Shown one piece after another: positions 1-5,548 of a DNA stretch of 5,548 bases. A model generated the notes under the pieces. The model ran no database searches. It was not told the DNA's origin and was given only the letters and a program-made list of their open reading frames with translations. Made by a program: the position numbers and the translations under genes. This stretch comes from Bacteroidales bacterium (GTDB lineage: Bacteria; Bacteroidota; Bacteroidia; Bacteroidales; VadinHA17), in assembly GCA_016936695.1 (NCBI GenBank), contig JAFGXK010000326.1, positions 1-5,548 of the forward strand. Direction: 5' to 3'. Numbering within the stretch: position 1 is the stretch's first letter; each line of letters starts with the position of its first letter.

Positions 1-496
1 TGTCGGGACCAATTGTAGAGAGAAACATTTTGGCTGAAATGTAATCGGTAGTAATTGGAATCTGGGTATAGGCATCACCGGCAAAAACTATCAGGCCTAT
101 CTTGTCGTTACTCAGGTTGTCGACAAGCCTCGAAATGGCCTGCTTGGCCCTAGTGAGCCTGTCGGGCTGAATATCCTCCGCAAGCATCGAATTGCTTACA
201 TCGAGGGCTATTATCACCTCCACACCCAGTTTCCTGACTTCTTCAAGCTTCGAACCGTATTGCGGTCGTGCAAGTACGATAATAATTGCTGAAATGCCTG
301 CCAGCAATAATATGAATTTTAACACGGGCCGTGTTCCTGATAATTCAGGCATAAGCCTTGATATCAGTGTAGTATCGCCAAGTTTTCTGATTGCATTTCT
401 GCTTCGCACCCGGCTGACAATAAACAACCCGGCCAGAACCGGCAGAATCAGCAGGAGGTAAAGTAATTCCGGATTTGCGAATCTGAAAAGCTGCAT
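1..496 (-). CDS. batB: BatB-like membrane-anchored VWA protein, N-terminal 165 residues (partial, 3' end outside window)
   Basis: Translating the minus strand from the ATG at 496 gives an open frame to the window edge, beginning MQLFRFANPELLYLLL. A membrane segment covers about residues 9-27 and a second about 58-76, ending in the LARPQ motif (75-79) typical of Bat VWA proteins. The VWA domain then starts; its MIDAS metal site reads D99-V-S-N-S103, followed by IGLIVFAG (133-140) and the TQIPITTD strand/loop (144-151). The rest of the VWA domain, including the later MIDAS residues and any C-terminal membrane helix, lies beyond position 1. The start is 11 nt past the batA stop, so the two are surely co-transcribed. 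It is a clear paralogue of the preceding gene (same helix layout, LARPQ, MIDAS), and the batA-then-batB order follows the Bacteroides operon. The family is tied to aerotolerance in Bacteroides fragilis, but its molecular role is unproven. I see no frameshift in the visible part. Confidence 0.93.
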   Translation of the reverse strand, partial: MQLFRFANPELLYLLLILPVLAGLFIVSRVRSRNAIRKLGDTTLISRLMPELSGTRPVLKFILLLAGISAIIIVLARPQYGSKLEEVRKLGVEVIIALDVSNSMLAEDIQPDRLTRAKQAISRLVDNLSNDKIGLIVFAGDAYTQIPITTDYISAKMFLSTIGPD

Positions 497-499
497 TAA

Positions 500-519
500 A
501 TATCAGTTTATATCAGTTT
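500..519. repeat. Perfect 10-bp tandem duplication at the batA/batB junction
   Basis: The plus strand reads atatcagttt twice in direct succession (500-509 and 510-519). On the coding strand this is AAACTGATAT twice. The first coding-strand copy encodes the BatA C-terminal Lys-Leu-Ile, and the start of the second copy completes the TAA stop (508-510). The remainder forms most of the 11-nt spacer before the batB ATG. Whether this is a recent slippage event or chance cannot be told from one sequence. Confidence 0.85.
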
Positions 520-1500
520 TCTTAATATGGTGAATCTCAAAAGCAATTCAACAGCAAGGAGACAAAAGGCTATAATTGCAAGCGGCAGATACTCCTCCTC
601 CTTCTTTGTGAATTGCCTGACATCAATCTTCGATTTCTCAAGCTTGTCAATTTCCGAATAGACCTCGACAAGCTTATTATTGTCCGTAGCCCTGAAATAC
701 CTTCCTCCTGTATTCGCGGCAATATCCTTCAGAATATCCTCATCTATTTCTACAGGCATATTCTGATACTGGGTGCCGAAGGGAGTCTGGACCGGATAGG
801 GAGCCATTCCCCTGCTTCCTACCCCTATTGTGTAAACCCTTACACCGAAGGTTTTTGCGATTCCAGCTGCTGTTGCCGGAGCAATCTCTCCCCTGTTGTT
901 TACACCGTCTGTCAGAAGGATTATAACCTTGCTCTTTGCTTCCGAATCCTTGATCCTTGTAACGGAGTTGGCCAGACCCATACCGATTGCAGTTCCGTCT
1001 TCTATCATGCCGCTCTCAATCTCTCTGAGCAGGTTGATGAGAACTGCATGATCGGTGGTGAGGGGGCACTGGGTGAATGTCTCTCCGCTGAACACCACAA
1101 GTCCTATTCTGTCGTAGGGTCGCCCGGAGATAAATTCAGTTGCCACATTTTTTGAAGCTTCCAGCCTGTTCGGGCGGAAATCACGAGCAAGCATGCTTCC
1201 GGAAATATCGAGGGCAAGGATGATGTCAATTCCTTCTGTTGAGACATCCTGGAACCTGTCAGTCGACTGGGGCCGGGCCAGTACAATAATAAGCAGTGAA
1301 ATGGCAATCATCCTGAGTGCAAAAAGGATATGCCGCAGATAATTCCTGAAAGTTTTAACCGGCACCTGCAGAGGCTCGAGTCCTGGCATTGTTATTGAAG
1401 CAAAGGCCTTTTGCTGTTTCAGAATATAAAACGCTACAATAGCCGGAACCAGAAGCAGAAGATAAAGAAAACCGGGATCAGCAAAGTTTATCCTGCTCAT
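508..1500 (-). CDS. batA: BatA-like membrane-anchored von Willebrand factor A protein
   Basis: A complete 330-residue protein. Two N-terminal membrane segments (about 9-27 and 57-75, the second ending in LARPQ at 74-78) are followed by a cytosol- or periplasm-facing VWA domain (about 90-285) and a C-terminal helix (about 304-323). The MIDAS metal site is intact: D98-I-S100-G-S102, T170 in the EDGTAIGMGL loop, and D198 in IILLTDG. YTIGVGS (223-229) and the GGRYFRA stretch (265-271) match the usual BatA VWA end. Length and layout are normal for the family. The ATG at 1500 overlaps the previous stop as ATGA, implying translational coupling, and batB follows after 11 nt. BatA/BatB proteins are thought to be clients or partners of the MoxR ATPase encoded at the head of the operon; in B. 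fragilis the Bat locus affects aerotolerance and growth. The biochemical activity is unknown. Confidence 0.95.
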   Translation of the reverse strand: MSRINFADPGFLYLLLLVPAIVAFYILKQQKAFASITMPGLEPLQVPVKTFRNYLRHILFALRMIAISLLIIVLARPQSTDRFQDVSTEGIDIILALDISGSMLARDFRPNRLEASKNVATEFISGRPYDRIGLVVFSGETFTQCPLTTDHAVLINLLREIESGMIEDGTAIGMGLANSVTRIKDSEAKSKVIILLTDGVNNRGEIAPATAAGIAKTFGVRVYTIGVGSRGMAPYPVQTPFGTQYQNMPVEIDEDILKDIAANTGGRYFRATDNNKLVEVYSEIDKLEKSKIDVRQFTKKEEEYLPLAIIAFCLLAVELLLRFTILRKLI

Positions 1501-2486
1501 GATTCTTTCCCTCCCTGATTATGGCTGGAATCTGTACTGGCTTCCTCCTGTACCCTGAGTCGGGTAGCTTCAACAAATTCCCATGATTCGTTAAAAACCG
1601 TGTCGTTTTCAACCGGATCCGGCTTGTATTTTGCAAATTTCACCAGGTCGGCCTGATTAAGCACCGATCTGAGCCTGTTATATGATTCATTCTTTTTGAA
1701 ACCTGTCTTCACCAGAGCATCAAGTGTCTCTGATGTTGTCATTTCCAGCGAGTTGACACTATATCTGTTTTCAAGATACTGACGTACGATCTCAGTCAGC
1801 CGTATGTAGTACTTCTTTATCTCTCCCTTCTGCCAGAGCTGCTCATCTCTGAGCATAGTGAGCTCCCTGAATGCAATTACGTGAGCAGGTTCAGTGATAA
1901 CGGGCTTTGCTTCCTCCTTTTTCTCCTTTTTGAGACGCCTGATCAGCTTTATTATAAGCCAAACCAATATAATGACAATGAGGACAAGCAATGCCCATGG
2001 CAAGACTTCTCCTGCAGTCAGGGGAGCCCTGTAGGGTCCGGCAATATCAAATATCTCAGCTGAGTCCGGCGGAGTGATCCGTGCCCTTGCCACCTCAAGA
2101 ACGCTATAATCGGAGAAAAATCTTTTTATACTCTCCGTACCGGCTAATTCAGCATATACCGGATCGACCCGGTGAAATCCCGAATCAAAGGATGTGACAA
2201 GATATTTCTCAACTATCCTTATCCTGTCGTTGCCATATGCTACTGTATCACTCCGGGGTCCGGCAAGAATCTCAATCTTTCCGGTTAAAGTATCCTTTAA
2301 GACCGGAAGGGTCAGACTGATACCGGCAGGCTGATCGATATTTACTGTGAAACCGACCTGGTCTCCGATAAGAATCCTTGTCGAATCAAAGGCTGCAGTA
2401 ACGGATACATCCTGTCCTTTCAGCCCTGACTGAAAAATCAGGAGAAAGAAAAATGCCGGTAATACCGTTGCCTTTGTCAGTTTCAT
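1497..2486 (-). CDS. Membrane-anchored protein: BatD-like Ig ectodomain, one helix, DUF4381-like cytosolic domain
   Basis: A 329-residue protein with four recognisable parts. Residues 1-24 look like a signal peptide (Lys near the start, hydrophobic run 8-18, possible cleavage near GLKGQ). Residues 25-135 form a beta-rich module (FDSTRILIGDQVGFTVNI; an alternating strand pattern to YSVLEVAR) resembling the Ig-like repeats of BatD. A single helix lies at about 161-181, followed by a very basic run (RRLKKEKKEE). The C-terminal part is helical and resembles DUF4381: WQKGEIKKYYIRLTEIVRQ, YLENRY, and ADLVKFAKYKP near 279-289. The gene sits between the DUF58 and batA genes with ATGA overlaps at both ends. 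That is the slot held by DUF4381 genes in proteobacterial moxR-DUF58-DUF4381-VWA clusters, as I recall them. It plausibly carries a signal or scaffold between periplasm and the MoxR/VWA machinery; this is inference. Domain names rest on motif recall, so the family call is less certain than the topology. Confidence 0.7.
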   Translation of the reverse strand: MKLTKATVLPAFFFLLIFQSGLKGQDVSVTAAFDSTRILIGDQVGFTVNIDQPAGISLTLPVLKDTLTGKIEILAGPRSDTVAYGNDRIRIVEKYLVTSFDSGFHRVDPVYAELAGTESIKRFFSDYSVLEVARARITPPDSAEIFDIAGPYRAPLTAGEVLPWALLVLIVIILVWLIIKLIRRLKKEKKEEAKPVITEPAHVIAFRELTMLRDEQLWQKGEIKKYYIRLTEIVRQYLENRYSVNSLEMTTSETLDALVKTGFKKNESYNRLRSVLNQADLVKFAKYKPDPVENDTVFNESWEFVEATRLRVQEEASTDSSHNQGGKES

Positions 2487-3346
2487 CTGCTTTTAAAAAG
2501 TTTGATGAGCGGTTTCACATAGTCTTTCCCGGTGCTGAGTTCTGCGAAATCAACCGCGCATTTTTTCATCATGTTGTTTAATGAGTCTGTATGACGGGAA
2601 TACCAGTCGGAATAAACCTTTCTCACATATTTCGAAGATGTGTCGATCCACTTTTCTGCTCCCGTTTCGGAATCAAGAACTTTCATGAGTCCCACATCAG
2701 GAATCGCCTTTTCGAGCGGATCGGTTACCCTGAGGGCAACTATGTCGTGCTTGCTTGATGCTATCCTGAGAGCCTCCTCGAAGTCAGGAGCCAGGAAATC
2801 GGATATCACAAAGGCAGTGCATCTTTTTCTTATAGCATTTGTAAGGAACCTGAGAGGTTCGCTGAGGCTTGTCCTGTGGCTTTCAGGACTAAAATCCAGC
2901 AGTTCCCTTATTATTCTCAGTATGTGTTTCCTTCCCTTTTGGGGAGGAATGAATTTTTCAACCTTGTCGGTGAAAAAGATCACCCCGATCTTATCGTTAT
3001 TGTAAATGGCCGAGAATGAAAGCACGGCTGCGACCTCAGTCATTATATCACGCTTGAAGCTTGTTTTTGATCCGAAGTCACCCGATCCGCTCACATCTAC
3101 AAGAAGCATAACTGTGAGCTCCCTTTCCTCTTCGTATACCTTTATCCATGGATGGTTGAACCTGGCAGTCACATTCCAGTCAATACTGCGGATATCATCT
3201 CCGTACTGGTATTCCCTGACCTCACTGAACGCAATACCCCTTCCCTTGAAAGCACTGTGGTACTCACCGGCAAAAATATGCCTGGTAAGACCACGTGTCT
3301 TTATTTCAATCCTTCTTACCTTCTTTAAAAGCTCAATTGCTTCCAT
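2483..3346 (-). CDS. DUF58 family protein (VWA-like fold), MoxR partner
   Basis: A 287-residue protein when started at the ATG at 3346. The DUF58 signature is plain: RGIAFSEVREYQYGDDIRSI with DWN following (residues 36-58), where the Gly-Asp-Asp-x-Arg-x-Ile-Asp-Trp core is diagnostic. A VWA-like fold follows with a complete metal site, D84-V-S86-G-S88, T159 in the HRTSLSEPL stretch, and D183 in FVISDF. No membrane helix is visible, so it should be cytosolic or membrane-peripheral. The reading frame is open 37 codons further, to an ATG at 3457 inside moxR. I reject that start because the extension is pure low-complexity repeat (RQKTED and NQQQAT units), while MEAIELLKKVRRIEIKTRG matches how DUF58 proteins begin. 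No Shine-Dalgarno is seen before 3346, which is usual in Bacteroidetes. It follows moxR and overlaps the next gene by ATGA. DUF58 genes sit beside moxR across bacteria; their activity is not known. Confidence 0.94.
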   Translation of the reverse strand: MEAIELLKKVRRIEIKTRGLTRHIFAGEYHSAFKGRGIAFSEVREYQYGDDIRSIDWNVTARFNHPWIKVYEEERELTVMLLVDVSGSGDFGSKTSFKRDIMTEVAAVLSFSAIYNNDKIGVIFFTDKVEKFIPPQKGRKHILRIIRELLDFSPESHRTSLSEPLRFLTNAIRKRCTAFVISDFLAPDFEEALRIASSKHDIVALRVTDPLEKAIPDVGLMKVLDSETGAEKWIDTSSKYVRKVYSDWYSRHTDSLNNMMKKCAVDFAELSTGKDYVKPLIKLFKSR

Positions 3347-3355
3347 TTGCAGATT

Positions 3356-3397
3356 AGGGGTTGCTTGTTGCTGGTTACTTGTTGCTTGTTGCTGGTT
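3356..3397 (-). repeat. Six AACnAGC-type heptamers (two 21-nt units)
   Basis: On the coding strand this 42-nt block is six consecutive heptamers: AACCAGC, AACAAGC, AACAAGT, then AACCAGC, AACAAGC, AACCCCT. Seen as two 21-nt units, the first 17 nt and the last base are identical. It directly continues the neighbouring AGAAGAC array with no change of 7-nt phase and ends 9 nt before the DUF58 ATG at 3346. In the DUF58 frame it would read NQQQATS then NQQQATP. Confidence 0.93.
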
Positions 3398-3439
3398 GTC
3401 TTCTGTCTTCTGTCTTCCGTCTTCTGTCTTCTGTCTTCT
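3398..3439 (-). repeat. Six AGAAGAC heptamers beginning inside the moxR stop codon
   Basis: On the coding strand this is AGAAGAC six times in tandem, the fourth copy being GGAAGAC, with no other mismatch. The first two bases of the first copy are the AG of the moxR TAG stop (3438-3440). It is purine-only apart from the C closing each unit, so the RNA should be unstructured. Together with the adjacent AACnAGC block it makes 12 uninterrupted heptamers over 84 nt. It resembles the short tandemly repeated heptamers known from cyanobacterial intergenic DNA in form only. There are no spacers, so it is not a CRISPR array. Confidence 0.96.
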
Positions 3440-4433
3440 ATGGTACCTCCACAACATTCAGTATCTCGGCAATTATTTTGTCTTGGGTTACATTTTCAGC
3501 TTCGGCCTCGTATGTAAGACCTATCCTGTGCCTCATCACGTCCGCGCATACTGATCTTACATCCTCGGGGATCACATAACCTCTTCTCCGAATGAAAGCA
3601 AAAGCTTTTGATGCAAGCGCAAGGTAGATAGAAGCACGTGGCGATGCCCCGTACGAGATCATGTTGCTGAAAGCCGGAAGGCCGAACTTCTCAGGGTTTC
3701 GGCTGGCAAAAACGATGCTGAGTATATAGTTTTCTATCTTTTCATCCATATAGACCTCCCTGACCACGTTTCTTGCCCTGAGAATGTCGTCGGTCTTCAG
3801 AACGGAATTTGCCGTTGGGAATTCTTTAGCCAGATTTTCTCTTACAATCAGCTTTTCTTCCTCCATCGTGGGATAGTCAATGAGCACTTTCAGCATGAAC
3901 CTGTCGACCTGCGCTTCAGGAAGAGGATAAGTGCCCTCCTGTTCTATTGGGTTTTGCGTTGCAAGAACCAGGAAAGGCTCTTCGAGCTTATAAGTCGATT
4001 CGCCAATTGTTACCTGCCTTTCCTGCATTGCTTCAAGAAGAGCGCTCTGAACCTTCGCAGGCGAGCGGTTGATTTCGTCGGCAAGAATGAAATTGGCAAA
4101 GATTGGACCCTTCTTGACAAGGAACTCTTCCTTTTTCTGACTGTAGATCATCGTTCCGGTGAGGTCGGCAGGAAGAAGATCGGGCGTGAACTGGATCCTT
4201 GCAAATCTGGCATCAATTATTGATGCCAGCGATTTTATGGCAAGAGTCTTTGCCAGCCCCGGCACACCTTCAAGAAGGATGTGACCATTTGCCAGAAGAC
4301 CTATCATAAGAGAATCTGTGAGATGCTTCTGCCCAACAATAACCTTGTTCATCTCCATCCTTATGATATCGACAAAAGAGCTCTCTTTTTCTATTTTTTC
4401 ATTCAGGATCCTGATATCGGCTGTTTGCTCCAT
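3438..4433 (-). CDS. moxR: MoxR-family AAA+ ATPase
   Basis: A 331-residue protein from the ATG at 4433 and first gene of the operon. The AAA+ core is intact: Walker A GVPGLAKT (56-63, K62), Walker B ILADEINR with D119 and E120, sensor 1 ATQNP (N161), the PEAQVDRF stretch with a candidate arginine finger R178, and sensor 2 GASPRAS (R266). The winged/helical lid follows (RRRGYVIPEDVRSV), and the protein ends in ILNVVEVP, a common MoxR ending. It is soluble and probably hexameric. MoxR proteins are held to act as chaperone-like ATPases on VWA proteins, which here are encoded by three of the next four genes. A TTG at 4454 would add seven residues, but it lies within the -7-like promoter box, so 4433 is preferred. 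The TAG stop borders a heptamer repeat array. Length and motifs are normal, with no sign of decay. Confidence 0.96.
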   Translation of the reverse strand: MEQTADIRILNEKIEKESSFVDIIRMEMNKVIVGQKHLTDSLMIGLLANGHILLEGVPGLAKTLAIKSLASIIDARFARIQFTPDLLPADLTGTMIYSQKKEEFLVKKGPIFANFILADEINRSPAKVQSALLEAMQERQVTIGESTYKLEEPFLVLATQNPIEQEGTYPLPEAQVDRFMLKVLIDYPTMEEEKLIVRENLAKEFPTANSVLKTDDILRARNVVREVYMDEKIENYILSIVFASRNPEKFGLPAFSNMISYGASPRASIYLALASKAFAFIRRRGYVIPEDVRSVCADVMRHRIGLTYEAEAENVTQDKIIAEILNVVEVP

Positions 4434-4451
4434 TTCTTTTATTTTAAGTCG

Positions 4452-4459
4452 CAAATTTA
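4452..4459 (-). promoter_or_regulatory. Possible Bacteroidetes -7 promoter box for the moxR/bat operon
   Basis: The coding strand reads TAAATTTG here, a full match to the Bacteroidetes -7 consensus TAnnTTTG. It ends 18 nt before the moxR ATG at 4433, so a start point a few bases downstream would leave a very short A-rich leader. No convincing -33 TTG element is seen at the expected distance upstream, and an 8-mer with two free positions can occur by chance in AT-rich DNA. Placement in the only sizeable non-coding gap upstream of the operon is the main support. Confidence 0.45.
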
Positions 4460-4541
4460 ATTAAATAAACATGAGGCAGAACCTCGAAAAAACGGCCTGC
4501 TTTTCCTGACGCAAAGGAAGACTTCAGAATAATAATAAGGC

Positions 4542-4568
4542 GTTAAAGAGTGTTAAAGTTGTGTTAAA
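4542..4568 (-). repeat. Three TTTAAC hexamers at 10-11 bp spacing
   Basis: On the minus strand TTTAAC occurs at 4568-4563, 4557-4552 and 4547-4542, with start-to-start steps of 11 and 10 bp, about one DNA turn each. The first lies in the last codons of the DUF4105 gene, the second includes its TAA stop, and the third is just past it. It could be a protein-binding cluster upstream of moxR or simply AT-rich repetition. The rest of the 4434-4552 gap shows no gene, RNA or strong terminator that I can support. Confidence 0.4.
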
Positions 4569-5548
4569 TAAGGTATTGTAAGGGGGTTCCAGGAAAACTC
4601 CGACCGGACAGAGCTCCTCACTATCAGAATTCCGATCAGCGGAACGAATGAATTATTGATATCCTGGGGAAGAAAAACCAGGAAAGCCAGAAATCCAACT
4701 GTAAGAAAAAATACGATCCGGAACCAGATCCTCCAGTCCTTTTTTAGCACAAGGCTCAACAGGCAGAGAATGACCAAGGGACTTAACCAGATAATGTTGA
4801 GATTATTCTTCAACTGCTGATGATCGGTGAAAAGGTTGAAGAAGATCATCAGAACAGAGAGAATCGAAAATATCGAGAAGATTACTATATCGATTAGGTT
4901 GTTTACCTTCTTCCCCCTGAAATATCCTGTAAATGCAATGCATATTATGAGTAGAATGCCGAAAATGAAAAATGGACCGGTCAGCATGTTTGGCTTAACT
5001 ACCGGAGGTTCAAAATCAAGCACAAGATCAGGATTTGCAAGAAGAGGTATCATCTTGCCATCCCTTCTTATGTTTGTTTGTGATAACCCGTCCTTCATTT
5101 CAACAGGTAAGAACATCCTGTCGCGCAGCGAAGCTTTCTTATCGCCTGCAGTCCCGATCAGCAGGTCGATGCCTGCTCTTCTCCAGACATAACCCTTTTC
5201 ATATTTGCTTATCAGGTCGCGGAAGGTAGGAAGCTCATTTGCAGTTATATCGGGTGGATAATCAAGGTCGTTCCCAACTGATTTCTCCAGCAGATCCCTT
5301 ATCCTGGTGGAACAATCGTCATAGAAGAAATCATACCTGTAGTTGATATTCTCCGGCTTCAGGTTTTCTTCCAGAAGAACAAAAAGCTTCGCGGTCTGGG
5401 CAGAATCGAGGTTTATCTTCTGGGAAACAACCCATCTTTTTTCCATGTAATAATCTCTCAGAAAGCTGTCGTAGGAACTAACGCCAAGAGAATAATCGAG
5501 TCTTCCCCTGGCAAAGCGCCATGCAAAATTTGGTGTGCTGAAATCAAA
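4553..5548 (-). CDS. DUF4105-type membrane protein, C-terminal 331 residues (5' end outside window)
   Basis: The frame is open from the window edge at 5548 to a TAA at 4553-4555; an internal ATG at 5446 is not the true start, because the 34 codons before it (FDFSTPNFAWRFARGRLDYS and following) match the conserved core of DUF4105 proteins. A second core motif, RYDFFYDDCSTRIRDLL, surrounds C79 of the visible part. If the domain is a permuted NlpC/P60-like fold, as I suspect, this Cys would be the nucleophile and its His would lie in the missing N-terminal part. About five hydrophobic helices follow (visible residues about 190-210, 218-239, 250-268, 275-293, 300-310). The TDHQQLKNNLNIIWLSPL stretch between the second and third is the usual C-terminal hallmark of this family. 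The expected layout is signal peptide, extracytoplasmic domain and C-terminal membrane bundle. Function is unknown; related domains occur at the N-terminus of lacto-N-biosidase LnbX-type proteins. It points the same way as the Bat operon but is separated by about 120 nt, so probably a separate unit. Confidence 0.85.
   Translation of the reverse strand, partial: FDFSTPNFAWRFARGRLDYSLGVSSYDSFLRDYYMEKRWVVSQKINLDSAQTAKLFVLLEENLKPENINYRYDFFYDDCSTRIRDLLEKSVGNDLDYPPDITANELPTFRDLISKYEKGYVWRRAGIDLLIGTAGDKKASLRDRMFLPVEMKDGLSQTNIRRDGKMIPLLANPDLVLDFEPPVVKPNMLTGPFFIFGILLIICIAFTGYFRGKKVNNLIDIVIFSIFSILSVLMIFFNLFTDHQQLKNNLNIIWLSPLVILCLLSLVLKKDWRIWFRIVFFLTVGFLAFLVFLPQDINNSFVPLIGILIVRSSVRSEFSWNPLTIPYLTQL

Noticed and set aside
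613..1155. Long plus-strand reading frame of 180 codons opposite batA
   Set aside because: It lies wholly antisense to a clear BatA gene with an intact VWA domain; its translation is rich in Cys, Ser and His and resembles no family. The same holds for the plus-strand frames at 192-461, 2640-3005, 3006-3554, 3954-4223 and 4827-5192.
3356..3439. CRISPR array
   Set aside because: The repeats are 7 nt long and directly adjacent, with no unique spacers and no cas genes nearby.
4434..4454. TTG start extending MoxR by seven residues
   Set aside because: The TTG falls inside the TAAATTTG promoter-like box and an ATG at 4433 gives a normal MoxR N-terminus.
4480..4530. Rho-independent terminator after the DUF4105 gene
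   Set aside because: A T-run occurs on the coding strand, but the flanking bases pair poorly around it; I could not build a stem with a GC-rich base.
5444..5446. ATG at 5446 as the true start of the DUF4105 protein
   Set aside because: The 34 upstream codons are open and match the conserved family core, so the gene continues past the window edge.

Overview
The window looks like a chromosomal piece of a Bacteroidetes (Bacteroidota) bacterium, most likely from the order Bacteroidales or Marinilabiliales. Three things point there: the gene order matches the 'Bat' (Bacteroides aerotolerance) locus of that phylum, the coding starts lack clear Shine-Dalgarno sequences, and the only promoter-like element fits the Bacteroidetes -7 box TAnnTTTG. 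The finer taxonomic placement is a guess. All supportable genes lie on the minus strand, so transcription runs from high to low coordinates.

Region 4553-5548 holds the C-terminal part of a membrane protein with a DUF4105-type extracytoplasmic domain followed by about five membrane segments; its N-terminus is outside the window. A gap of about 120 nt (4434-4552) follows, carrying three TTTAAC hexamers and a -7-like box just before the next gene.

Region 1-4433 is a compact operon: a MoxR-family AAA+ ATPase (3438-4433), a DUF58 protein with a VWA-like fold (2483-3346), a membrane-anchored protein with an Ig-like ectodomain and a cytosolic DUF4381-like part (1497-2486), BatA (508-1500) and the first 165 residues of BatB (1-496). 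Two junctions are ATGA stop/start overlaps and the batA-batB gap is 11 nt. By family precedent batC, batD and batE would be expected beyond position 1. The presumed scheme is that MoxR remodels one or more of the metal-binding VWA partners (DUF58, BatA, BatB) at the inner face of the membrane, with the Ig-domain protein linking them to the periplasm. The client process is not established for this family.

The genes are a conserved family set; I see no clearly new system. The most unusual DNA is the 91-nt spacer between moxR and the DUF58 gene. It is almost filled by 12 contiguous heptamers of two sequence families (3356-3439), starts inside the moxR stop codon and stays open in the DUF58 frame. 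A perfect 10-bp tandem duplication at the batA/batB junction (500-519) supplies the batA stop codon. The Ig-ectodomain/DUF4381 architecture of the third gene is also worth attention.
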